Both the position numbers and the translations under genes were made by a program. Below, in pieces: positions 1-8,693 of a stretch of 64,000 nt of DNA. Position 1 is the first letter of the stretch. Each line of letters opens with the position of its first letter. The DNA comes from Pseudogymnoascus destructans (Eukaryota; Ascomycota; Leotiomycetes; Thelebolales; Thelebolaceae): assembly GCF_001641265.1 (NCBI RefSeq), contig NW_020167521.1, forward strand, positions 930,001 to 994,000, read 5' to 3'. The notes under the pieces were generated by a model that saw nothing but the letters and a program-made list of their open reading frames with translations, did no database searches and was not told the DNA's origin.

Positions 1-137
1 TGGGTGAAGTGCACCCAGCCCACTTCTGGCAAAATCTCGGCTGACCCCCCCACAAATAAATCCTCAACTTCTGACCTTCCACCTTCTGTCAACACCACTA
101 CCACAACCACCAACCACCACCACACCCAGCTACCACC

Positions 138-472
138 ATGGCTCCTAAGCTCGAGAACAATGTGAGAATGCATTGCTAATGCATCAGTAATATACTAACA
201 ATTGAAATAGGAGGCCGACAAGGTCTACCAAAAGCTCCCTATTCGCCCTCTAGGCATTCCTCCTTTTGGAACTGATGTAAGTTCACCCCTAGCCCACCCC
301 TCTCAAAACTCACTTTGCATTTCACTTTGAACTTCACCTCCTTCTAATACATGCTAATCCATTCGGAATGCATTAGAAGACCGGCGCCTTCATCGTTTCC
401 TCTAGAGAGCTGTTCTGCTGCCTTAACATTCTTAATGAACAGGAGAAGTATAAAGCTAGATTAACCGACTAG
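138..472 (+). CDS. small spliced gene of unknown function
   Basis: Three exons can be joined in phase: 138-161, 211-276 and 377-472, giving about 61 residues that end at TAG 470-472. Intron 1 (162-210) starts GTGAGA and ends ATAG with a CTAAC branch site. Intron 2 (277-376) starts GTAAGT and ends TTAG. The upstream 137 bases are rich in CA and CT, as in many fungal leaders, and the start context ACCACCATGG is good. I do not recognise the protein. It may be the intact 5' end of a larger gene whose remainder was destroyed by the repeats that begin at about 500, because the frame continues past the stop to another GTAAGT at 500. Both introns contain the AATGCAT words found in nearby repeats. Confidence 0.3.
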
Positions 473-588
473 CCTACTATCCACCTCTGCTATCATGATG
501 TAAGTTCAACTTAGCAATACATTACTAATGCATTCGTAGTCCTCGACCTCAACATTGTTAAGCTTAGCTAAAGTGTAGCGACGGTGAG

Positions 589-1108
589 TGTCATGGTTCA
601 CCAAGGCATAGGGTGCCTGTAAGAATGCCTTCTCGTCTCTCATTCTAGGGAGTAGACTCCAGGTAGCCGTGGGGTCACGTGTGATCATTTGGGTGGCCTA
701 ACTGAGTCGGAACCGAGTCGGATGGGTTTCGGATACTTGAGAAAATCGACTGATGGGGTTCCCCATCATCTTTTTTGTATCCTTCGTAGTAGACCTATAG
801 GATAGCATCCGTTTAGCCTCCGACTCGCACTCTCATATGCTATTACTGTGAGCTGGGTGCCCTGTGTCCTTACAGTGCCAGTTGGGTATTATGAATTAAA
901 CTCAATCTAGAGAAGGAAGGAAAGAGAAGAGGAGCACTCGAGCAGTGACTCGATCTATATACAGCTATGTTGTTGTGGAGTGAATTCTCTTTAGCGAGAC
1001 CAGTTCTGAGAATTCACTCCACAACTGAAAACTTTGCTCCAACCCTGGAAAGCTCCCCACACCCCTGAACCCCCACTCAAGCTGCAAGGTGCACTTGATA
1101 TGCTAACA
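589..1108 (-). mobile_element. solo LTR (about 258 bp) interrupted by a second LTR
   Basis: The element starts TGTCATGG at 589 and ends GCTAACA at 1108. It is flanked by GTGAG (584-588) and ATGAG (1109-1113), a 5-bp target duplication with one G/A difference. Removing the insertion at 618-874 and its duplicated 5 bp leaves about 258 bp. This matches, in reverse orientation, the solo LTR at 6662-6914. It is more diverged than that copy, mostly by transitions. The TG...CA ends and 5-bp duplication indicate an LTR retrotransposon reduced to a solo LTR by recombination. No internal domain is present. Confidence 0.8.
618..874. mobile_element. nested solo LTR of a different family (257 bp)
   Basis: The insertion begins TGTAAG at 618 and ends CTTACA at 874. 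It is flanked by a perfect 5-bp target duplication GTGCC (613-617 and 875-879). It splits the older LTR at 589-1108. The terminal 6 bp are inverted repeats (TGTAAG/CTTACA). No coding sequence is visible. Its orientation cannot be fixed. Confidence 0.8.
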
Positions 1109-1783
1109 ATGAGTAGCTATAGTAGCCTTAAAGAATTCTAGTAATGCATAAGGGCGCACCCTTATGGACCTTAGCAAGCTTGACCTTGTGGCCTTTTGTT
1201 AGGTGCGCCCGAAGGTTGCTAGTATGAGAGGAGACTTACTACTAGCATCAAGAAGTGATTGATGCTAGTAGTAAGTCTCCTAGTAATACATTCCTAATGC
1301 ATTCCTAATGCATTCCTAATGCATTACTAGAATTCGTTAAAGCTACCATGGCTACTTATTGTTGCTACACTTTAGCCAAGCTTAACAATGTCAAGGTTGA
1401 GGACTACAGTGAAGATAAAGCCCTAAAGACACCTTAGAAAGAGAAACTACGCGCTATGGTCACTATCTGCCGTCCTACCATGCATAAGAAAGGTGATGGA
1501 TTAGTAAGTCTCCTAGTAATGCATTCCTACAAAGACTAATAAGGCTTGCATAAAGGCAATTGCTAACATCACACGTAAGTGCTAGGGCTACAAAGACAGC
1601 AAGGAGAAGTGTAAGTGAACCATCTAATATATTGCTAATACATTCCTAATGCATTATAGTATGCCTGCTAACTGAGCCTTCTGACTACTGTCTAGTATAG
1701 GATTTCTTCACTAATGACAAGGGGGAGGAGGATGGAGGAAAGGAGGGCCTAGTTGTTGTCCCTTCTAATGACTCTTCATATGA
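1109..1783. repeat. degenerate inverted-repeat and intron-like sequence
   Basis: No intact gene is seen. Positions 1314-1400 are an inverted copy, about 85 bp and mostly transition-diverged, of the sequence flanking the LTR (540-588 joined to 1109-1150). Positions 1230-1280 form a perfect 22-bp-arm hairpin with a 7-base loop. Two segments look like introns: 1271-1330 (GTAAGT to CTAG) and 1611-1659 (GTAAGT to ATAG). Between them, short open stretches can be read (for example after 1331) but stop codons interrupt them. This is probably the remains of one or more spliced genes or a transposon. Confidence 0.5.
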
Positions 1784-2501
1784 TGTCATACTGACATTCG
1801 TTGCACTCAGTTTGCTATCAAACTCAAGAGCAAACTTAGAAATCTCCTCCTCAAACCTACCAGTCACTATACATATTTTGGCTTGTCACACCAACAACAA
1901 GAGCAATACTACTCAACGATTGCTACAACCCTCTATGATTCATTACACGTCATTGCTCCTTAGTTACCCACAAGATTGGTTAAGTTATGACATAATCTGT
2001 CTATAGGGGTACTCTGACCTTGGACCTCCTTTCACTTCCTATAGGCTAGGAACCTAGGAGATGGTTCTATGGGATTTTCTTACGTCGACTACAGTTACCA
2101 AGCCTGGTTAGTCATGGAAAGTCTTGGAAAATGAGAGAACTACACTCCTTTGGTATAAATAGGATTGCCCTTTCCTTAAGAAATGGCAAGCAGACAATAC
2201 AGTAAATCGACTAGCACATACTTCTACATCTTTTCCAAGCTTCCAAGCATTGATCTTGTTATTCTTTGTTTCTGAAAAGTCAGTGAGGTGCTAACCTCTG
2301 ACTTACCCCTGAGTTCTCAGACTCAACATTTGTTACAACTTGTCTAAACCACTTCACTACATAATACACCTAATTGCTGTGTTGTGGAATAGTCTAAGCT
2401 ACGACCCTTTGGCTCTTTTTCCCAAGACAGTGTGTTGTCTTAGTAAAATCATCCCTTCCTTGGGTGGCTAGATTCTCACATCTGGTGCACCCACCATTAC
2501 A
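1784..2501 (+). mobile_element. solo LTR, family A, internally deleted (718 bp)
   Basis: This copy starts TGTCATACTGACATTCG at 1784 and ends CCACCATTACA at 2501. It belongs to the family seen at 5219-7265, 5849-7032 and 26016-26972. Orientation is assigned from a TATAAATAG-like box near 2155. It carries one unit of the 16-bp repeat near 1989. It is about 200 bp shorter than the other copies because internal blocks are missing. The flanks do not match (TATGA on the left, CAAGA on the right), so it is not a simple insertion. Its right edge truncates the Tc1-type transposase. Confidence 0.75.
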
Positions 2502-3088
2502 CAAGATCGTAAAAATGCCTCTTCAACTTTCCGCCAAATCCGATATCCTCCCCGTCTATGGTTTAAAACAACAGAAGTTTCATCTGACCATATGACATTT
2601 TTCCAATCCTCAAGTGTCCAATCTTCGTGGTCAAGGCACCACTTTAGCCGTTGTTCTCTCATTCTCTTCGTCAATCCAGGCTTCCTTGTCAGTTTCGTTT
2701 TCCGATATCCTGCTGTTTTCAAGATTCGCCATATGGTAGTTGAAGAAATATCAAAACTGTTGATACTAAGTTCCCCTGCAATATCAGCGCAAGTTTTCTC
2801 ACGGCCATATCTATCTCTGCATACTTTCGAAACAGCCTGATTGACTGTTTCCTCTGTCTGTTTTCGAGGGCGTCCAGAGCGAGGGGTGTCGTCTAGCCAT
2901 TCATCTTGGAGAGAGAATGGCATGTGGTTTGGGTCGAAACCACGCTCAATTGCCCGAGTGTAAATCCGGTTTATCTGTCGAGCAGATACTCCTGTCTTCT
3001 CAGCTACTTCAGCTGTTGTCTTCCCTCTGATAGGGGATTTTAAGGTCACGATAAGAGCCCAAGTTGAGAGACTTGTATTTGGCGCCAT
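2502..3088 (-). pseudogene. Tc1/mariner-type transposase, C-terminal part lost
   Basis: The reading frame starts at 3088 and runs about 196 residues before entering the LTR at 2501. The last ten or so codons of the open frame are LTR sequence. Visible parts are an N-terminal helix-turn-helix (about residues 8-45), a basic GRPRKQ stretch near 72-77, a second helix-turn-helix (about 82-130), and the start of the DDE nuclease with WKNVIWSDET near 162-171, which includes the first catalytic Asp. The rest of the DDE domain is missing, so the protein cannot be active. Upstream, CTCTG at 3188-3192 next to TA (3193-3194) fits the element's 5' end, with an inverted repeat beginning CAGAGGTCGAGTTC on the minus strand. 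Confidence 0.8.
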
Positions 3089-3192
3089 GATTTTAACGTT
3101 TACGAGTCACAAAATGAGGGGTTCATAAGATTACCATTTTATGCAAGGCTTGGCACTACTAGCTCAGACACGACTTTTGAACTCGACCTCTG

Positions 3193-5218
3193 TATAAGCA
3201 ATTACATTAGTAATTTATCTTATCTTATCTTATTGCAACTTAGTCCTAATTAGGTAATGTATATACCTAAATAGGTTTAATGCATTTTATAACTCATTAA
3301 CTCATAAGTCTACTCGAGTTGGTGAGTTTGAGTTTGAGTACAGGTCTAAACTCAACTTAATGAGTTGAGTTTGGTTTCAAACTCATGAGTCTACTCGAAT
3401 TGCTAACCCTAACTGAAGCCCTAACTAGCCAAATACACACATCTAGACAACATGGAACTAAGACCATTACAATTTCCTTAGATCATGACGAGGTCTTTAT
3501 AAGTTGCCTAGGGTCTGGCAATTGCAACCCTAGAACCAAGACTAACATAGACAAGTTCATTGCTAAAGTTAGGTTGACACACTTGACTTTATTGACCTAG
3601 AGGTAGACGATTTACAAGGGCTGCCCCTAAGCCAAAATGAGGGTGATTATTCGCTACCTTCACTTACAAAGCCTTCTATTGCAAAGAGGCCACGGAAAGA
3701 TAATGGGCTTAACATACACTAGAAGGGGACAACAGAGAGAACTGAACTAAGTCAAGTCTATAACAAGTCATGGTCTAGTCGAGAAATTCTAGAGTCATGG
3801 CGTAATACAGACATATAGCAATAATTATAGTAATTGCCATTCTATCTAAACCATGTGAAAAATGTTTAATAGTCCTGTGAAAACTGTTCTAGTAGGCCTA
3901 GTCCTGTGATAAAATTCAAGTGGTCCTATAACTGGTTTCTTAGAAGACTAGTAGGGGACTGTTGTAACGCTGACTTCTAAACGATAGAAGACACAAGAGG
4001 TTTCTTGCGTAAGGTTGACTTGACAGAGGAGGCAGGGGATTAGACACAAAGGCTTTCCAAGTAACACGTTACAGTATTGTAAAGAATACTATATTGAGTT
4101 GAGCATGAAGCTCCTATCTAAGGAAATACTATCTACTTATATAGTGGCGTCGTGCATCATGGGTAACCTGGATAGTTGGCGGATAGCTAGATATTCAGGA
4201 TAGTTCGTGGATAGCTCAACTATCCAATATCCACTAGTTTCTGCAACTATCCATTAGCCCCGTCACATGGCAGCCTACCCTGCTTGCCCCCTGTGACTAA
4301 CACGTCACGTTACTAGGCCCTGGCCCTGTAACCATGATGTCATGTTACTGTAGCCGTAACAACTGTGGGTTATTGGCTTTAGACTAGACCGTGATCTCAG
4401 TTGAAGATTTAGGACCAGACCGCCCTATGGTCTGGTCTAGGGTCGGTCCCCTAATAGGGTCAGTCCCTAGTGACGCACGCTAGTTTTAGACAGCTCTCTA
4501 GTCTTCGCTAAGTCATTGTGATAGGCAAAGTAGAACTTTATTTTGCAGTAATGTGGCTACGTGCCATACCTTTATGAATGCCATCAATTTAGCTAAGCTG
4601 AACCAACCCTAATGATACAATAAATGATAAGAGCCTAAATGATAACATAGAGAGCACTCCCCTTAGCCATCGTTTGAATTGCACCACAACGGCAAAGATA
4701 TCAAAAATTGTCATATGCCGATTTTTCGCCTTTGCGTTTAGTTCAACTCTCATTTTGGTAGTCTTGCTCATTTTGCTCTAACATCGTCTTGTTGTAGACA
4801 CCCAAATCTGCCACTCTAGCCTTAGTACCTCAAAGGCCTATGTGAGCGCTAAAGCTCTAAATAACATACAACTGCCTACTAGACACCCTTTCATCCTTGA
4901 TTTCTTAAGCAACAGCAACAGACAGAGTACAATGAGATGCTAATCGATTTGTTTAGGTAGTAGATGACGTGTTAGGTTTGTGGATATCATAGGCTAGAGC
5001 CCTTAATATTGCAGCTAGCATAGACGTAGATCTACTAATGCACTTGACTTGAGCATCTTGAGGGTGATGTAGTTGGCGGAAAAATGCAGTTAAAAATAAA
5101 TTTTTGCTTTCTATATCCATCTGCTAAGGTCCTGCTAATTTTGTCACTTTAACATTAGTAGGAATGCAGAACAAACTTTCAGGGCAAAGCAGTTCACACC
5201 GTTGTTTAGCTATTCGTG
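3193..5218. other. gene-free, AT-rich degenerate sequence
   Basis: No supported gene is present. It holds (TTATC)n at 3215-3234 and a run of ACTCA/GAGTT words at 3290-3390. The 16-bp string TCGAATTGCTAACCCT at 3395-3410 recurs at 28736-28751 and resembles a hAT-type terminus. A 71-codon open frame at 3385-3600 has no recognisable domain and is followed at once by stops. A palindrome around 4415-4440 has GACCAGACC as its arm. I read the whole stretch as old, mutated transposon sequence. Confidence 0.5.
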
Positions 5219-5848
5219 TGTAATGGTGGGTGCACCAGATGTGAGAATCTAGCCACCCAAGGAAGGGATGATTTTACTAAGACAACACACTGTCTTGGGA
5301 AAAAGAGCCAAAGGGTCGTAGCTTAGACTATTCCACAACACAGCAATTAGGTGTATTATGTAGTGAAGTGGTTTAGACAAGTTGTAACAAATGTTGAGTC
5401 TGAGAACTCAGGGGTAAGTCAGAGGTTAGCACCTCACTGACTTTTCAGAAACAAAGAATAACAAGATCAATGCTTGGAAGCTTGGAAAAGATGTAGAAGT
5501 ATGTGCTAGTCGATTTACTGTATTGTCTGCTTGCCATTTCTTAAGGAAAGGGCAATCCTATTTATACCAAAGGAGTGTAGTTCTCTCATTTTCCAAGACT
5601 TTCCATGACTAACCAGGCTTGGTAACTGTATTCGAAGTCAAGTGCGACCCACAACTAGCTTGCTAATCATGTAGCGAACGTAAGAGAATCCCATAGAACC
5701 ATCTCTTGGGTTCCTAGCCTATAGGAAGTGAAAAGGAGGTCCAAGGTCAGAGCACCTATAGACAAATTATGTCATAACTTAACCAATCTTGTGGGTAACT
5801 AAGGAGCGATGACGTGTAATGAATCATAGAGGGTTGTAGAAGCTTCTA

Positions 5849-7032
5849 TGTCATACTGACATTCGTTGCACTCAGTTTGCTATCAAACTCAAGAGCAAAC
5901 TTGGAAATCTCCTCTTCAAACCTACAAGTCACTATACATATTTTGGCTTATCACACCAACAACAAGAGCAATACTACTCAACGATTGCTACAACCATCTA
6001 TGATTCATTACACGTCATCGCTCCTTAGTTACTGGGCTGATATTACCACATAGCATATCTCTACAACCCTCTATGATTCATTACATGACATCACTTATAC
6101 TACCACATGACATATCTCTACCAACTAGAGGCCTAGGAGCATGAACGATAGCTCTAAAAGCTCCTACGAACCTCTATGATTCATTACATGTCATCGCTCT
6201 TTAGTTACCCACAAGATTGGTTAAGTTATGACATAATTTGTCTATGACATAATTTGTCTATGACATAATTTGTCTATAGGGGTACTCTGACCTTGGACCT
6301 CCTTTTACTTCCTATAGGCTATGAACCTAAGAGATGGTTCTATGGGATTCTCTTACATCGACTACAGTTACCAAGCCTGGTAAGTCATGGAAAGTCTTGG
6401 AAAATGAGAGAACTACATTCCTTTAGCATAAATAGGATTGCCCTTTCCTTAAGAAAGGGCAAGCAGACAATACAGTAAATCGACTATCACATACTTCCAC
6501 GTCTTTTCCAAGCTTCCAAGCATTCATCTTGTTACTCCTTGTTTCTGAAAAGTCAGTGAGGTGTTAACCTCTGACTTACCCCTGAGTTCCCAGACTCAAC
6601 ATTTGTTGCAACTTGTCTGAACCACTTCACTACATCACACACCTGATTGCTGCGTTGTGGATGTTACGATATCAAGTGCGCCTTGCAGCTCGAGTGGGGG
6701 TTCAGGGGTGTGGGGAGCTTTCCGGGGTTGGAGCGAAGTTTTCAGTTGTGGAGTGAATTCTCAGAACTGGTCTCGCTAAAGAGAATTCACTCCACAATAG
6801 CTGTATATAGATCGAGCCACTGCTCGAGTGCTCCTCTTCTCTTTCCTTTCTTCTCTAGATTGAGTTTAATTCATAATACCCAACTGGCGCCCTATGCCTT
6901 GGTGAACCGTGACAGTGGAATAGTCTAAGCTACGACCCTTTGGCTCTGTTTTCTAAGACAGTGTGTTGTCTTAGTAAATTCATCCCTTCCTTGGGTGGCT
7001 AGATTCTCACATCTGGTGCACCCACCATTACA
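5849..7032 (+). mobile_element. solo LTR, family A, nested, itself interrupted
   Basis: The copy starts TGTCATACTG at 5849 and ends CCATTACA at 7032. It is flanked by a perfect 5-bp duplication TTCTA (5844-5848 and 7033-7037). Without the inner LTR at 6662-6914 it is about 926 bp. Three tandem copies of a 16-bp unit lie at 6230-6277. A CATAAATAG box near 6428 supports the plus orientation. It inserted into the older copy 5219-7265. Confidence 0.87.
6662..6914 (+). mobile_element. solo LTR, family B (253 bp), third nesting level
   Basis: The element starts TGTTACGATATC at 6662 and ends CCGTGACA at 6914. It is flanked by a perfect 5-bp duplication GTGGA (6657-6661 and 6915-6919). Uninterrupted family-A copies read straight through this site, which confirms the insertion point. 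An internal palindromic pair of GAATTCACTCCACAA-like arms lies around 6750-6797. A GTATATAG box near 6803 suggests plus orientation. It is the same family as 589-1108. Confidence 0.88.
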
Positions 7033-7278
7033 TTCTAGAGCTATCGTTCATGTTCCTAGGCCTCTAGTTGGTAGAGATATGCCATGATGTATGTATCATA
7101 AACAGATGTATTAGAAGAGTTTGCAGCAATCGTTGAGTAGTATTGCTCTTGTTGTTGGTGTGATAAGCCAAGATATGTATGGTGACTTGTAGGTTTGAGG
7201 AGGAGATTTCTAAGTTTGCTCTTGAGTTTGATAGCAAACTGAGTGCAACGAATGTCAGTATGACATCGTGCTACTAAA

Positions 7279-7519
7279 TGTTACGATGGTCACAGAGGTC
7301 AAGAAGCCAGTCTAGAGAATAATAAGCTAGATTGAATCTAAAGAGAGAAGGAGAAGAAAAGGAAGGTGGTGAGGCTATTCCTGTTATGTACAGTTGTGCG
7401 CTTAGCAGTTCCTTGTAACCTTAGTGGCTACTATGGCTGCCTGTTCCTATAGTTTCTAGTGGCTATGAGCTGTGATTGTAACACCACTAGCTTAAGTAGC
7501 TTTAGCTAATATCGTAACA
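7279..7519. mobile_element. solo LTR (241 bp) with 9-bp terminal inverted repeats
   Basis: The element starts TGTTACGAT at 7279 and ends ATCGTAACA at 7519, a perfect 9-bp inverted terminal pair. The flanks are CTAAA (7274-7278) and CCAAA (7520-7524), a 5-bp duplication with one transition. The ends resemble family B but the body differs. No coding sequence is seen. Confidence 0.7.
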
Positions 7520-8693
7520 CCAAACTATCGATATCAGAGTTCTTATGACCTTCCTTCTAGCAGTCTAGATCCATCTCCTTATTGGCTTAGATAATGTCAA
7601 ACATAAGCCTTGAGGATCACAGCTTTCTATACGCTGCTGGGTTGAGAGCTGCAATACTTCTGGTGTGTCGGCTTCGATTTGCCCCTCAATCGTAGGCTGG
7701 ATAGGCAGAGCAGGGCTTGCTCTGCCATCTTCTTCGAAGGTAGAGTATTGGCGATGTCTCTGGGGTAAGGATTGGGGCTCATAAGCCAGGAATTCGAGCG
7801 GCTTCAAGGCCATTATCACTTATATAGAGTGACGTATGTAGATACTGCTATACTACTGTATTCGCCTTACAATTACATGGCGTCTATCCAAGGTGATTAC
7901 TAACTTATATTCTAACTACAATAGGAATCTAGCTGGCTGTTAGCCTTGAACAGATAACTGTCTGACGCTGACAGTCTTACTTCCTATTTAGGAAATAGTG
8001 GGGTTCACAGCGAGCAGGGTTTGTACAGGGTTTAGACAGGGTTCCTGGTCAAATTTTCTACACTAACTACATACAGGACTGTCGAATGAGGTGTCTAACA
8101 AGGCCCCAATTCGCGGTCAGGACCGCGGCCAGTACCACGACCAGGCCCCACCAATCACCACCACCTACTTTAGCCCAGGCACACACAGATTCACATCAGC
8201 GCTTAACAGCTCAGAACTATTGGACACCAGCTATCCAAACATCCAAACATGCCAGGGTCCTCTCCCATTGCCCACATCAACTGCGGGACGTCAACTTCTC
8301 GTCCACTAAACATCTCCATATCGTCGTCGCTCACATGCGCTACCAGATTGATATAATTAATGCGTCTCCTTGCAGTACTTTGGTAGGGTCTTCGATTCGA
8401 CACCTGCCGTCCCTCTCTACCCAAAGGCTGCCCCTCCCTCGATTCCCAGGTGCACAGCTTCCTGTCACCTTGCGTCCCGCCTTGCATCCCGTCCAGCCTA
8501 TCATGTCGCTGAAGGCTGCTATGTATGCTGTATCTCCAGTCCAGCACCTGTCGCCCCCTTGCGCCCACATCTGATCCGTCGCACTTCATCACGTTCACAT
8601 CCCATGAATAGCTTCTCGCCTTGAGACGTTCGCCCTTCAGGTGCCGATGATCTCTCTCCACTCGACTATCGCTTCATAGGAGTGAGAATAGCC
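7520..8693. other. spacer: possible transposon relic, then leader of the next gene
   Basis: An 84-codon frame on the minus strand (7565-7819) has no domain I recognise and sits beside an LTR. It may be a retroelement fragment. From about 8080 the base composition shifts to C-rich sequence like a fungal promoter and 5' leader. Several overlapping open frames on both strands at 8086-8661 are proline/serine-rich composition artefacts, so I do not call them genes. Confidence 0.4.

Larger units (their letters stand above)
5219..7265 (-). mobile_element. solo LTR, family A, split by another copy
   Basis: The outer element starts TGTAATGG at 5219 and ends TATGACA at 7265. It is flanked by a perfect 5-bp duplication TCGTG (5214-5218 and 7266-7270). 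A second family-A LTR in opposite orientation occupies 5849-7032. Without it the outer copy is about 858 bp. It carries one 16-bp repeat unit at 5758-5773. No gag or pol sequence is present, so this is a solo LTR. Confidence 0.85.

Noticed and set aside
2468..2501. C-terminal residues of the Tc1-type frame
   Set aside because: They are LTR sequence read through by chance, not transposase.
8086..8661. Overlapping 70-160-codon frames on both strands
   Set aside because: Pro/Ser/His-rich composition, no domain, opposite-strand overlap; they lie in the C-rich leader of the membrane-protein gene.
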